From: an uncultured Oscillospiraceae bacterium
GTDB taxonomy: Bacteria > Bacillota > Clostridia > Oscillospirales > Acutalibacteraceae
Assembly (NCBI GenBank): GCA_900549055.1
Contig: URNB01000088.1
Coordinates: 1-9,004, forward strand
DNA: 9,004 nucleotides
Reading direction: 5' to 3'
A program made the position numbers and the translations under genes. The notes beneath the pieces are model-generated. The model made no database searches. It was not told where the DNA came from and saw only the letters and a program-made list of their open reading frames with translations. Below, piece by piece: positions 1 through 6,611 of the stretch; position 1 is the first letter of the stretch, and every line of letters starts with the position of its first letter.

Positions 1-1289
1 CAAAGCAGACCCGCCGAAAAAGCCATTATAGTCATGTGATAACGCACATAGCTTGCAAGTATCGAGGCTTCGTAATTCGGCATTGAAAAAATATACATAA
101 AGTAATTTCCGAGCTGATAAGCCGTGTAAGAGCCTATAATCAAGACCGCCGCCTCACCGCACAGCGGCACGGTCAGCCTGAATATTTTAACAATCAGCAG
201 AGACGCAAGCAGTGCGATAAGAATTATAAAAAAGGCATTATCGAGTGAAAAGACCTTTTTTAAAAAGTCATGCGTAATCTGCGAAATCAGCTCGGGAGTT
301 TTTTCGGAAAATACCTGCGAGTAATTCTCCGCTGACATGGAATGCTTTGCGGTCATGCCTCCCGAAAAGGAAAAGGCGACATGCTTATCCCAAAGCAGCA
401 GTGTGACGAAGGGCGATAAAAGCGGAAAAATCTTTTTAGGCGACAACGCATCCATAAAGCCGCAGCATTTAATTATCCGCAGAAGGCAGAAGAGCGAAAT
501 TATCACCGCAAAAAATACACCGCTGTTTTTCACCGCGAGTAAAAATATATTTATGGGTATGGTTGCATAAAGCGCGGTTTCGGGGCTTTCCCTGTAATAA
601 AAGCAAACAGAGATTCCCGCAATGCCGAGACAGGATAGCAGCGCGTCCACCTGAAGCCCGGCGGTAATATTAAGAACGCAGAACAGAATACAGAAAACGG
701 CAGCAGAAGCCGATAAATATTCTATCGGACGCTTTTTGCGGCAAAGGGCAAATATACTGCAGGCAGAGCACACCGTTGCGACCTGCTGTATCCAAATAAA
801 GAACCATTCGCTCCGTATTCCGGTTATTTTGGCAAAATAATAGATCAGCGAAGCACTGCCGACCGGGTAGGATTGGAAGTATATCACCGTATCCTCAAAA
901 TTCGGGAATCGGTTTTCGGTAACGATCAGGCGGACTACCGTTCCCCATTGACTGAAATTGTCATACCCCATTAATTTTGTGCCGTAGGTAAAAGCAAGCA
1001 GGGCTGCAAGAGCCGCTGCGCATATGACCGTACCGCCCGTAATAAGACCCGACGGGCTGTATCGTCGCTTTACGGAAACCGCACACAGTATAACACCCAA
1101 AAGGAAAATAACCGCGGCAGTCTCCTTTGTTATGTTTAAAAGCCCCCCGAGAAATATTGCCGAGCCGAAAAAGCTTAAAAGCATCGGCATAATAAGCTCG
1201 GCTTTAAGCTTCAATCTTGAATAAAGATATTGCGAATAGCCGTAAAGCGAAAAGAGCAGTAAAATTATCCTTATTATTTTCAAAAGCAT
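1..1289 (-). CDS. Polytopic membrane protein, GT-C glycosyltransferase-like (3'-truncated by window edge)
   Basis: This frame is open from an ATG at 1287-1289 to base 1 with no stop: 429 complete codons, the C-terminus lying outside the window. A GGAGG sits 6 bases before the ATG. The product is very hydrophobic, with membrane segments near residues 4-18, 33-52, 58-72, 83-101, 165-182, 192-209, 243-270, 287-300, 352-369 and 380-400. The loop after the fourth segment contains GYDNFSQWG (residues 108-116) and then FPNF and YPVG motifs; an acidic residue (D110) in the first large outer loop is how GT-C lipid-linked sugar transferases (PMT/ArnT type) place their catalytic acid. KHSMS (315-319) and SYVRYH (413-418) are further motif-like stretches. 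The likely role is transfer of a lipid-linked sugar to a surface glycan or protein, but I cannot name the family with certainty; an uncharacterised membrane protein is the safe reading. It has its own promoter. Confidence 0.8.
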   Translation of the reverse strand, partial: MLLKIIRIILLLFSLYGYSQYLYSRLKLKAELIMPMLLSFFGSAIFLGGLLNITKETAAVIFLLGVILCAVSVKRRYSPSGLITGGTVICAAALAALLAFTYGTKLMGYDNFSQWGTVVRLIVTENRFPNFEDTVIYFQSYPVGSASLIYYFAKITGIRSEWFFIWIQQVATVCSACSIFALCRKKRPIEYLSASAAVFCILFCVLNITAGLQVDALLSCLGIAGISVCFYYRESPETALYATIPINIFLLAVKNSGVFFAVIISLFCLLRIIKCCGFMDALSPKKIFPLLSPFVTLLLWDKHVAFSFSGGMTAKHSMSAENYSQVFSEKTPELISQITHDFLKKVFSLDNAFFIILIALLASLLIVKIFRLTVPLCGEAAVLIIGSYTAYQLGNYFMYIFSMPNYEASILASYVRYHMTIMAFSAGLL

Positions 1290-1319
1290 TGTTTTCCTCC
1301 CAAAACTCCTGTTTTATAA

Positions 1320-1349
1320 AGTATAACATTACATGCGTGCAATTGTCAA
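1320..1349 (-). promoter_or_regulatory. Sigma-A-type promoter of the membrane protein gene
   Basis: Reading on the minus strand, TTGACA (1344-1349) is followed after 18 bases by TATACT (1320-1325), with a TG one base before the -10 (extended -10). The predicted start, near 1313, gives a leader of about 24 bases with GGAGG just before the ATG at 1289. The promoter lies after the upstream gene's hairpin terminator, so the membrane protein gene is probably transcribed on its own. Confidence 0.8.
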
Positions 1350-1366
1350 TGCGCATATAAACGAAA

Positions 1367-1402
1367 GCTCTCCTCTTTGCCGAAGCGGCAGAGGGGGAGA
1401 GC
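1367..1402 (-). terminator. Hairpin terminator after the TasA-like gene
   Basis: GCTCTCCTCTTTGCCG (1367-1382) and CGGCAGAGGGGGAGAGC (1386-1402) pair over 16 positions (three G-T pairs, one bulged G) around a 3-base loop. On the minus strand the stem is followed by TTTCGTTTATAT, a moderate T-rich tail; on the plus strand no T-run follows. It begins about 35 bases after the stop codon of the TasA-like gene. The T-tract is interrupted, so a dispersed hairpin repeat is an alternative reading. Confidence 0.65.
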
Positions 1403-1437
1403 CGTGAAATCAAAAATAACTTCCGAATATGTGTAGA

Positions 1438-3351
1438 TTAATATGTTCCGGCTTTTCTTGTGCCGTCGGTATTGCCGGAGAAAGCGCCGACCTTAACATG
1501 ACCGAATTCGGTATTGCCCGAGATTTCGTCCAAGCCGAAGTATACATCGCTTAAAGTAAGCGTTCTTGAACCGGTAGTGCCGAAGCTGCCGCGCGCCGCA
1601 TAGCCAATGCCGGTGTTGTTAACCGCCCATGAATTGATTTTGGTGTTCTTAATGGTGATATCACCGGTTTTGCCGTATAACTGAATGGCGTTGCCGCGTA
1701 CGCCGTCGATAACGCAGCCGTCAATAAGCATAGAATCCAGCATGCCTGTTCCGCCGCCGCAGATTGCATCAAGTGCAATTGCGTGACCGCGCTTCTTTGT
1801 GCCGTCTTGGGTGCCGTCGCCTTTATATCTCGGACCCTCTGCAGAAAGGGTCTTATCGTTCTCACCTATGAAGGTGCAGTTTTTAACGATGAATTTTACG
1901 CCCGTATTAGCGGATTTTTCAAGATTCAGGCACATGCCCGCGCCGCTGTTTGTAAGGCTGTTGTTGCCGTTGTAGGTAAGCTTGCTCTGGTCGCAGGCGT
2001 AGAATGTGCAGTTTTCAAGAGTTACGGTAACATTATCGTCCTTGGTCGAGAAAACAGCGCCGTTTTTGAAGGTCACGCCTTTGATCGTTGTGTCAGAGCT
2101 TACCCAAGCGTCTGTCCATTTTTCTATAACGGTAACGCCCTTGCCGTCAATGCTGACAGGCTCGCTCGATGTAGTGCCGTAGCCGAAATCAACACCCGAG
2201 AAAGCCTCCTCAACAGTGGAGAATTTTTTCTCCGCAACGACTGTATACCAAACATCGCCGTTTGCTTTGGTTTTTGAGATTACGGTGTAGCCGTCCGCTA
2301 CAAAGTTACCGCCGAGGTAATCGTCGCCATTGGCAGGATTGTAGTTGACAAATGTGCCGCCCTTAACGGTGAGTGTGCCGGGGTTGCTGTTCTGCTGATT
2401 CAGCACATAATATTTGCCGCGATAGCTGTGCTCGGTATAGAAGAATCCGCCCTCTATAGTGATATTTCCGCCGACCGAGTAGATAACGGAGTTGCCGAGA
2501 CCGGTTGCGTCTCCGCCGACTGTAAATGTGCCGTCCTTTATGACGACCTCCGCACCGTTTGCAGCCGCAACGCATATATTGTTTCCGCCTTCGCCGCCGT
2601 CATAGTATCCGCCTGTGATGGTTAGCTTTGTATCGGCACCGATTGCCTTTACGGCTATATCATCGGACTGAAGACCTATGCCGCCGTTACCCAGCGTATG
2701 TGTACCGCTTGTGAATTCCTGTGTTCCCTTGTAAGCGGCTTCCCTGTCGTAGGTGTTGCCAATGCTGTCGTTCTCATAGGTGTACTGTGTTGCAAGAACC
2801 GTGATACCTATACCGCCGATAGAAAGCCCCTGATATTCATTGCCTGCATCCTCGCGCATTTTGCCCGAAATTGTGATAAGCTTTGTTTCCTTTACGGGCA
2901 TGGTATCGGCAGCGGCTGCGCCATCGGGCAGCAAAACGCCCTCCCAATCAGCAAGAGCAGCTTCTGCGGCATCACCGATTTTAACGGTGAAGTCGATAGC
3001 CTCAAGCAGCTTTGCACTGCCGTTGATACCGCTGATTATTACCTTGTACTTAAGCGCAAGATTTCCCTTGTTTACGATTTTAAAGGAATCGAGGTTAAAC
3101 TTTGCGCCCGGCTCCCACAGAATGTCGGTTTTGTTATTGACATCCCTGAAGTTGAGGCTCTTCCCGTTAAGGGAATTGCCGTTTTTATCGACAATATCGA
3201 CCTTTAAATTTCCTGCCTGAATTTTGTTTACCGCAGTAGATGCGGTGTCGGTAAACCATGCAAAGGTGGTTCCTATGAGCATTGCGACGCAGATTATAAG
3301 TGAAAATGCGCTTGAAAGCAACGCCCGTTTAAGAGATTTGCCGTTTGTCAT
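1438..3351 (-). CDS. TasA/camelysin-like exported protein with SipW-type signal peptide and beta-helix region
   Basis: A 637-residue secreted protein. Residues 8-33 form a lysine-preceded hydrophobic segment ending in the GTTFAWFTD motif typical of SipW-dependent signal peptides; the following N-K-I-Q-A-G-N-L stretch (42-49) is the usual start of the mature TasA/camelysin domain, which runs to about residue 195 and ends with TQYTYEND. Residues 215-370 are built of short glycine-rich turns such as GGYYDGG, IKDGTF, IEGGFF and VKGGTF, and residues 378-625 contain further rungs (IKGVTF, LENCTF, VKNCTF, IDGCVI, IKNTKI). Both look like right-handed parallel beta-helix, as in pectate-lyase-like surface proteins. 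No LPXTG anchor or C-terminal membrane helix is visible. In Bacillus, TasA family proteins form extracellular fibres after cleavage by the dedicated peptidase SipW; no SipW or second TasA gene is in this window. The start ATG follows AAAGGGGG by 10 bases. A role as surface or matrix fibre or glycan-binding protein is inference. Confidence 0.88.
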   Translation of the reverse strand: MTNGKSLKRALLSSAFSLIICVAMLIGTTFAWFTDTASTAVNKIQAGNLKVDIVDKNGNSLNGKSLNFRDVNNKTDILWEPGAKFNLDSFKIVNKGNLALKYKVIISGINGSAKLLEAIDFTVKIGDAAEAALADWEGVLLPDGAAAADTMPVKETKLITISGKMREDAGNEYQGLSIGGIGITVLATQYTYENDSIGNTYDREAAYKGTQEFTSGTHTLGNGGIGLQSDDIAVKAIGADTKLTITGGYYDGGEGGNNICVAAANGAEVVIKDGTFTVGGDATGLGNSVIYSVGGNITIEGGFFYTEHSYRGKYYVLNQQNSNPGTLTVKGGTFVNYNPANGDDYLGGNFVADGYTVISKTKANGDVWYTVVAEKKFSTVEEAFSGVDFGYGTTSSEPVSIDGKGVTVIEKWTDAWVSSDTTIKGVTFKNGAVFSTKDDNVTVTLENCTFYACDQSKLTYNGNNSLTNSGAGMCLNLEKSANTGVKFIVKNCTFIGENDKTLSAEGPRYKGDGTQDGTKKRGHAIALDAICGGGTGMLDSMLIDGCVIDGVRGNAIQLYGKTGDITIKNTKINSWAVNNTGIGYAARGSFGTTGSRTLTLSDVYFGLDEISGNTEFGHVKVGAFSGNTDGTRKAGTY

Positions 3352-3480
3352 TGTTTCTTTTCCCCCTTTATAAAGTTATTTCAATGACAATATGTAAATG
3401 CAGTTTTCCCCGCGGTTTACAACGTTTCCGTCTCAAAATGTATACCTTATGAGGCGGATATTTAACGCAGAACAGCTAAA

Positions 3481-3522
3481 GAAAAAGTCTGTTGTTATCG
3501 GTTTCTCCGACAGCAACAGGCT
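3481..3522 (-). terminator. Strong hairpin, terminator-like, in the TasA-like gene's upstream region
   Basis: AGTCTGTTGTTATCGG (3486-3501) pairs with CCGACAGCAACAGGCT (3507-3522): 16 positions with two G-T pairs and one mismatch, loop TTTCT. On the minus strand the stem runs straight into TTTTTCTTT, as in an intrinsic terminator; on the plus strand GATTTTATAT follows, a weaker tail. It could be a second, back-up terminator for the unit upstream, a bidirectional terminator, or a 5' leader hairpin for the TasA-like gene that starts 135 bases further on. Position alone does not decide. Confidence 0.55.
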
Positions 3523-3544
3523 GATTTTATATAATATCATGTTG

Positions 3545-3569
3545 TATAGTAAACCACGGTTTAGTTATA
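3545..3569. repeat. Near-palindromic dyad, possible operator
   Basis: TAAACC-AC-GGTTTA (3550-3563) is a perfect inverted repeat of two 6-base arms around 2 bases, flanked on both sides by TATA (3545-3548 and 3566-3569, offset by one base). It overlaps the -35 of the weak promoter candidate for the TasA-like gene. I do not recognise it as the site of a known regulator. Confidence 0.35.
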
Positions 3570-3586
3570 ATTGAGTCGCCGGCTCA

Positions 3587-3626
3587 TAAACAAAAATCAA
3601 CCGCAGCCCGGTATGAGCCGCAGTTG
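3587..3626 (-). terminator. Intrinsic terminator after the small-protein gene
   Basis: On the minus strand CAACTGCGGC (3626-3617) pairs with GCTGCGGTTG (3607-3598), 10 bp with two G-T pairs and a 9-base loop, followed directly by ATTTTTGTTT. It lies about 40 bases after the stop codon at 3665. A second perfect 9-bp inverted repeat, CGGCTCATA (3580-3588) with TATGAGCCG (3612-3620), overlaps it and would compete for the same bases. Confidence 0.75.
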
Positions 3627-3664
3627 AAAATTCGGTTTTAATTCTAAGAGGTGCCGGCAATGCG

Positions 3665-3817
3665 TTATTTACTCCACTCAGCGTATTTAACGGCAATTTC
3701 CAAAAATCTTCTTTCAATTTCCTTTCGGTCTGCCTCCGAGAGCTCTCTTATCTGCCGCAGCATTTCCTCTTCTTTAACCGTTATTAAAAAATATGTGCTT
3801 TCCCGATTGTTAACCAA
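3665..3817 (-). CDS. Small charged hypothetical protein (50 aa, TTG start)
   Basis: A short frame of 50 codons, unknown function. The proposed start is TTG at 3815-3817 because AAGGGAG lies 8 bases before it; an in-frame GTG at 3833-3835 would add 6 residues but has no ribosome binding site, and a TAA closes the frame just upstream. After a short hydrophobic N-terminal strand (YFLITV) the rest is highly charged and probably one amphipathic helix, with KEEEMLRQIRELSEADRKEI around residues 15-34, ending in EWSK. It starts 49 bases after the 128-residue gene, on the same strand, and an intrinsic terminator follows, so the two are probably one transcript. Support comes from the ribosome binding site, the context and the terminator; the family is not recognised, and a non-coding stretch remains possible. 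Confidence 0.5.
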   Translation of the reverse strand: MVNNRESTYFLITVKEEEMLRQIRELSEADRKEIERRFLEIAVKYAEWSK

Positions 3818-3866
3818 CGCTGTTACTCCCTTCACATTTTTCGGTATTTATGCAAAGAAGTAATTT

Positions 3867-4253
3867 TCAGGACAAATATCGACCCAGACATATTATAATA
3901 TCGTATAAAATCTCCTTGTTGTTTTCGGCAAGTACCGAAAGCAGCTGATATGTATCGGAATTTTTAATTTCATTTACGATTGCAATAAGAGCGTCATGAA
4001 GCACAGGTGCTTTTCGCTCACACAGCGATATTTTATGGTTATAGTAATTACTTGAGGAGAGCGGCGCAATTCGATAAGGCGAAGCCGCCCTGACCTGCTC
4101 CATATCTGCAGGCTCGTAGGAAGACTCGGTAACCGAATTGTGATAATCGAAATAGCTTTCAACAAGGAAATCAGCCTTTATCATCAGGGCGCAAAGCAGC
4201 GTGATTGCAATTACACAGACAGATAAAATTTTACTGCCGTGCGTTCTGTACAT
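3867..4253 (-). CDS. Hypothetical membrane-anchored protein (128 aa)
   Basis: I do not recognise this family. The protein begins with a short basic N-terminus (R3, H5, K8) and one hydrophobic segment at about residues 9-25, which acts as either an uncleaved signal anchor or a signal peptide; the remaining ~100 residues would then lie outside the cell. The outer part has a serine- and tyrosine-rich stretch (33-72) and a C-terminal half with helical character (82-128) ending near ICLGRYLS. Two cysteines lie beyond the membrane segment (C78, C122). A purine-rich GGAAGGGAAG lies 10 or more bases before the ATG, a rather long spacing. A strong promoter lies just upstream and the 50-residue gene follows, so the pair looks like a small independent unit behind dapL. 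Confidence 0.65.
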   Translation of the reverse strand: MYRTHGSKILSVCVIAITLLCALMIKADFLVESYFDYHNSVTESSYEPADMEQVRAASPYRIAPLSSSNYYNHKISLCERKAPVLHDALIAIVNEIKNSDTYQLLSVLAENNKEILYDIIICLGRYLS

Positions 4254-4293
4254 TAGGCGTCACTTCCCTTCCGCATTGTCAGGATACATTCGC

Positions 4294-4322
4294 ATTATAC
4301 CACTCAATAGCACAAATTGCAA
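4294..4322 (-). promoter_or_regulatory. Promoter of the 128-aa/50-aa unit
   Basis: On the minus strand TTGCAA (4317-4322) is followed after exactly 17 bases by a perfect TATAAT (4294-4299), with TGG before it (extended -10). Transcription would begin near 4287, 34 bases before the ATG at 4253. The same hexamer pair and spacing occur at the tRNA-Gln promoter. Confidence 0.75.
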
Positions 4323-4419
4323 CAAATATTTTGTATTTTATCGAAAAAAATTATCTGCAAATGTCAAATGCTGTATTGTGCAAGGTTCTCCCGAATAATG
4401 CGCGGAATCGGCAAAAATA

Positions 4420-5616
4420 TCAGTTTTTTCCGAAAAGAGCATCTATACGCTTTGCCGCTTCAAGGGTGTTTTCGCGGCTTCCGAAGGAGGTCAGGCGGAA
4501 ATAGCCCTCGCCCGCCTCTCCGAAGCCCGCGCCCGGCGTTCCCACAAGCTGCGCGCTTTCAAGCAGATAATCAAAAAACTCCCACGAGCCCATATTCTTC
4601 GGGCATTTAAGCCACAAATACGGAGAATTCTCCCCGCCTACGAATTCGATTTCGCTGTTTTTAAGCGCCGCAGCTATTATGCGCGCGTTTTCCATATAGT
4701 ATTCCACAAGGGCTTTGCATTCCTTTATACCCTCATCGGTCAGAACCGCCTCCGCAGCGCGCTGCACAACATACGGCACGCCGTTGAATTTGGTCGCCTG
4801 TCGTCTCGACCAAAGCGCCGAAAGCTTTGTATCCCCCACCGTCAGCTTGTCGGGGAATACGCTCCAGGCACAGCGCGTTCCCGTAAAGCCGGCAGTCTTT
4901 GAAAAACTGCAGATTTCAACGGCACAGCGATCCGCTCCCTCAATTTCATATATGGAGTGCGGGTAATCACCGCTTATAAACGCCTCATACGCCGAATCGA
5001 ATATTATAAGCGAGCCGGCCTCATTTGCAAAATCGACCCAAGCTTTCAGCTGCTCGCGGCTGTAAACCGCGCCCGTCGGATTGTTCGGCGAGCAAAGATA
5101 AATAACATAGGGCTTTTTATCGGTATTATCGGGCATGGGCAAAAAGCCGTTTTCGCGTGTGCCCTTTAAAAGGCTTATTTTATGCCCGCTCATAACATTG
5201 CTGTCAAGATACACCGGATACACGGGGTCGGGTATCAGTATTTCGTTATCGCCCAAAATATCAACAATATTGCCGACATCGCTTTTTGCTCCGTCCGATA
5301 CAAATATTTCTTCGGAATTTCTGCTGACTGAAAAACGCTTGTAATAATCGGCTATTTTTTCCCTTAAAAAATCATAGCCGTATTCGGGTGCGTAACCCCT
5401 GAAGGTAGCGGCGCTGCCCATTTCGTCAGCCGCTTTTTTCAGCGCCGTTACCGCGACCCGCGGCAGCGGCAGGGTGACATCACCGATACCGAGCCTTATT
5501 ATTTTTTTATCGGGATTTTTTTCGGAATATTCCTTTACCCTTTTGGCAATTTCCGAGAAGAGGTAGCTTTTTTTAACATTGAAAAAATTTTCGTTTAATT
5601 TAATATTAAGGCTCAT
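4420..5616 (-). CDS. dapL: LL-diaminopimelate aminotransferase
   Basis: A 398-residue fold-type I, PLP-dependent aminotransferase that converts tetrahydrodipicolinate and glutamate into LL-diaminopimelate and 2-oxoglutarate in one step, bypassing the succinyl or acetyl branches of lysine synthesis. Visible landmarks are IRLGIGDVTLPLP (40-52), SDGAKSD (107-113), the NPTG motif (179-182), FDSAYEAF with D207 and Y210, SFSKTAGFTGTR with the PLP lysine K240 (237-248), and YFRLTSFG with the substrate-carboxylate arginine R374. The length is close to the usual ~410 residues. Its ATG overlaps the stop of dapF as ATGA, which points to translational coupling; the product is the substrate of DapF, so the pair forms consecutive steps. 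No hairpin terminator is evident between its stop and the next promoter, so some read-through is possible. Confidence 0.95.
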   Translation of the reverse strand: MSLNIKLNENFFNVKKSYLFSEIAKRVKEYSEKNPDKKIIRLGIGDVTLPLPRVAVTALKKAADEMGSAATFRGYAPEYGYDFLREKIADYYKRFSVSRNSEEIFVSDGAKSDVGNIVDILGDNEILIPDPVYPVYLDSNVMSGHKISLLKGTRENGFLPMPDNTDKKPYVIYLCSPNNPTGAVYSREQLKAWVDFANEAGSLIIFDSAYEAFISGDYPHSIYEIEGADRCAVEICSFSKTAGFTGTRCAWSVFPDKLTVGDTKLSALWSRRQATKFNGVPYVVQRAAEAVLTDEGIKECKALVEYYMENARIIAAALKNSEIEFVGGENSPYLWLKCPKNMGSWEFFDYLLESAQLVGTPGAGFGEAGEGYFRLTSFGSRENTLEAAKRIDALFGKN

Positions 5617-6458
5617 AATTCATACACTCCGTCATAAACTTTTTCCGCCGCTCCGCGCATATATATGTGTGAATTCTCGGCATAGGTTATCATTAAATTT
5701 CCGCATTTAAGCTTCACGGTTATTTCCTCGCCGCGCTTGCAGTGCCCGTTCAGCACCGCCGCAGCCACCGCCGCACAGGCACCTGTACCGCAGGCAAAGG
5801 TTTCGCCGCTTCCGCGCTCCCACACCCGCATTTCAAGCTCGGCGCCGCTTATAATGCGTATAAATTCGGTATTTACCCGTTCGGGAAATATCGGTGCGTT
5901 TTCAAAGAAAGGCCCTATTTTTTCAAGGTCAAGCCCCTGTACCTCATCGCAAAAAACCACCGCGTGAGGATTGCCCATAGATACTGCGGTTATGCGGTAT
6001 TCCTTTCCCATTACCTGCAGCGGCTCGTTTACCATACGCTCACCGTCAAAAATTACGGGAATATCCCGCGGTGACAGAACAGGCTTACCCATATCCACCG
6101 TCACAAATTTTGCTTCCCCGTTTTCCGCCTCGATTTCAAGGGACTTTATTCCGCTTAAGGTTTCAACCGTTATAACATTCTTTTTTGCGATGCCGTTATC
6201 GTAAAGATATTTCCCCACGCAGCGTATTCCGTTGCCGCACATTTTGCCCTCGCTACCGTCCATATTGAACATCCGCATTTTTGCGTCCGCTGTGTCTGAT
6301 GGGCAGATAAGTATCAGTCCGTCGCTGCCGACCGATGTTCGCCTTGGCGACATACGCCGAGCGAGCGTCTGCGGGTCGTCTATTTTCTGTTCAAAGCAGT
6401 TAATGTATATATAGTCGTTTCCTATACCGTGCATTTTTGTGAATTTAATCTGTTGCAT
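5613..6458 (-). CDS. dapF: Diaminopimelate epimerase
   Basis: This cytoplasmic, cofactor-free epimerase turns LL-diaminopimelate into the meso form used for lysine and for the peptidoglycan stem peptide. From the chosen start it is 281 residues, close to the family's usual ~275. It shows MHGIGNDY (9-16), then the first catalytic cysteine C74 within MCGNGIRC (73-80), the substrate-binding GNPHAV (162-167), and the second catalytic cysteine C223 within GETFACGTGAC (218-228). The start at 6456-6458 is chosen because GGAGG lies 7 bases upstream and the protein then begins right at the conserved FTKMHGIGN. The longer frame opening with TTG at 6509 would begin inside the promoter's -35 box. dapL follows with a 4-base overlap. 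Confidence 0.96.
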   Translation of the reverse strand: MQQIKFTKMHGIGNDYIYINCFEQKIDDPQTLARRMSPRRTSVGSDGLILICPSDTADAKMRMFNMDGSEGKMCGNGIRCVGKYLYDNGIAKKNVITVETLSGIKSLEIEAENGEAKFVTVDMGKPVLSPRDIPVIFDGERMVNEPLQVMGKEYRITAVSMGNPHAVVFCDEVQGLDLEKIGPFFENAPIFPERVNTEFIRIISGAELEMRVWERGSGETFACGTGACAAVAAAVLNGHCKRGEEITVKLKCGNLMITYAENSHIYMRGAAEKVYDGVYEL

Positions 6459-6480
6459 ACACACGCCTCCGTTTATTGAA

Positions 6481-6509
6481 ATTTTACCATAATCACCCCT
6501 CTTTGTCAA
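6481..6509 (-). promoter_or_regulatory. Promoter of dapF-dapL
   Basis: On the minus strand a perfect TTGACA (6504-6509) and TAAAAT (6481-6486) are separated by exactly 17 bases. Transcription would start near 6474, only about 16 bases before the dapF ATG, leaving just enough room for the GGAGG. The -35 box lies 16 bases from that of the divergent glmS promoter. Confidence 0.85.
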
Positions 6510-6525
6510 ACGGCCGATAAAAATA

Positions 6526-6554
6526 TTGACTTTTATTTTTGTTTAGCGTAAAAT
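6526..6554 (+). promoter_or_regulatory. Promoter of glmS
   Basis: TTGACT (6526-6531) and TAAAAT (6549-6554) lie 17 bases apart, in front of the ribozyme. Transcription would start near 6561, giving a leader of about 350 bases before the glmS ATG, with about 60 bases ahead of the ribozyme cleavage site. It is back to back with the dapF promoter. Confidence 0.8.
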
Positions 6555-6611
6555 GAATTAAACGGATCATTGTGCCATAAAATAATTTAAAGGAGAAAAA
6601 ACCGTTTTTAT

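Larger units (their letters stand above)
3352..3664. other. Intergenic region upstream of the TasA-like gene
   Basis: These 313 bases hold no convincing coding frame. They contain the terminator of the upstream two-gene unit (3587-3626), a near-perfect dyad (3545-3569), a strong hairpin (3486-3522), and the ribosome binding site of the TasA-like gene. No strong promoter for that gene is visible. The best candidate is weak: TTTACT (3548-3553) with TATAAA (3526-3531) at 16 bases on the minus strand, which would start transcription almost exactly at the outer edge of the 3486-3522 hairpin. Confidence 0.6.

Noticed and set aside
337..570. 77-codon plus-strand frame
   Set aside because: It lies opposite the open membrane-protein frame, which has a promoter, a GGAGG and a long hydrophobic pattern.
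2698..3207. 169-codon plus-strand frame
   Set aside because: It lies wholly opposite the well-supported TasA-like gene, with no ribosome binding site or recognisable motif; the same holds for 1783-2277 and other frames in this stretch.
3651..3863. 70-codon plus-strand frame
   Set aside because: It is opposite the better-supported 50-codon minus-strand frame, which has a ribosome binding site, an upstream partner gene and a terminator.
4362..4367. Perfect TTGACA (minus strand) downstream of dapL as a promoter
   Set aside because: No good -10 at 16-18 bases; the closest, GATAAA, is at 19. The nearby TTGCAA/TATAAT pair is far better.
6459..6509. N-terminal extension of dapF from the TTG at 6509
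   Set aside because: The TTG belongs to the -35 box of a near-consensus promoter and has no ribosome binding site; the ATG at 6458 has a GGAGG and fits the family's N-terminus.
6589..6595. AAAGGAG resembling a ribosome binding site ahead of the ribozyme
   Set aside because: No usable start codon with a sustained frame follows at proper distance; a TAG soon closes the nearest frame, and the ribozyme occupies the sequence.
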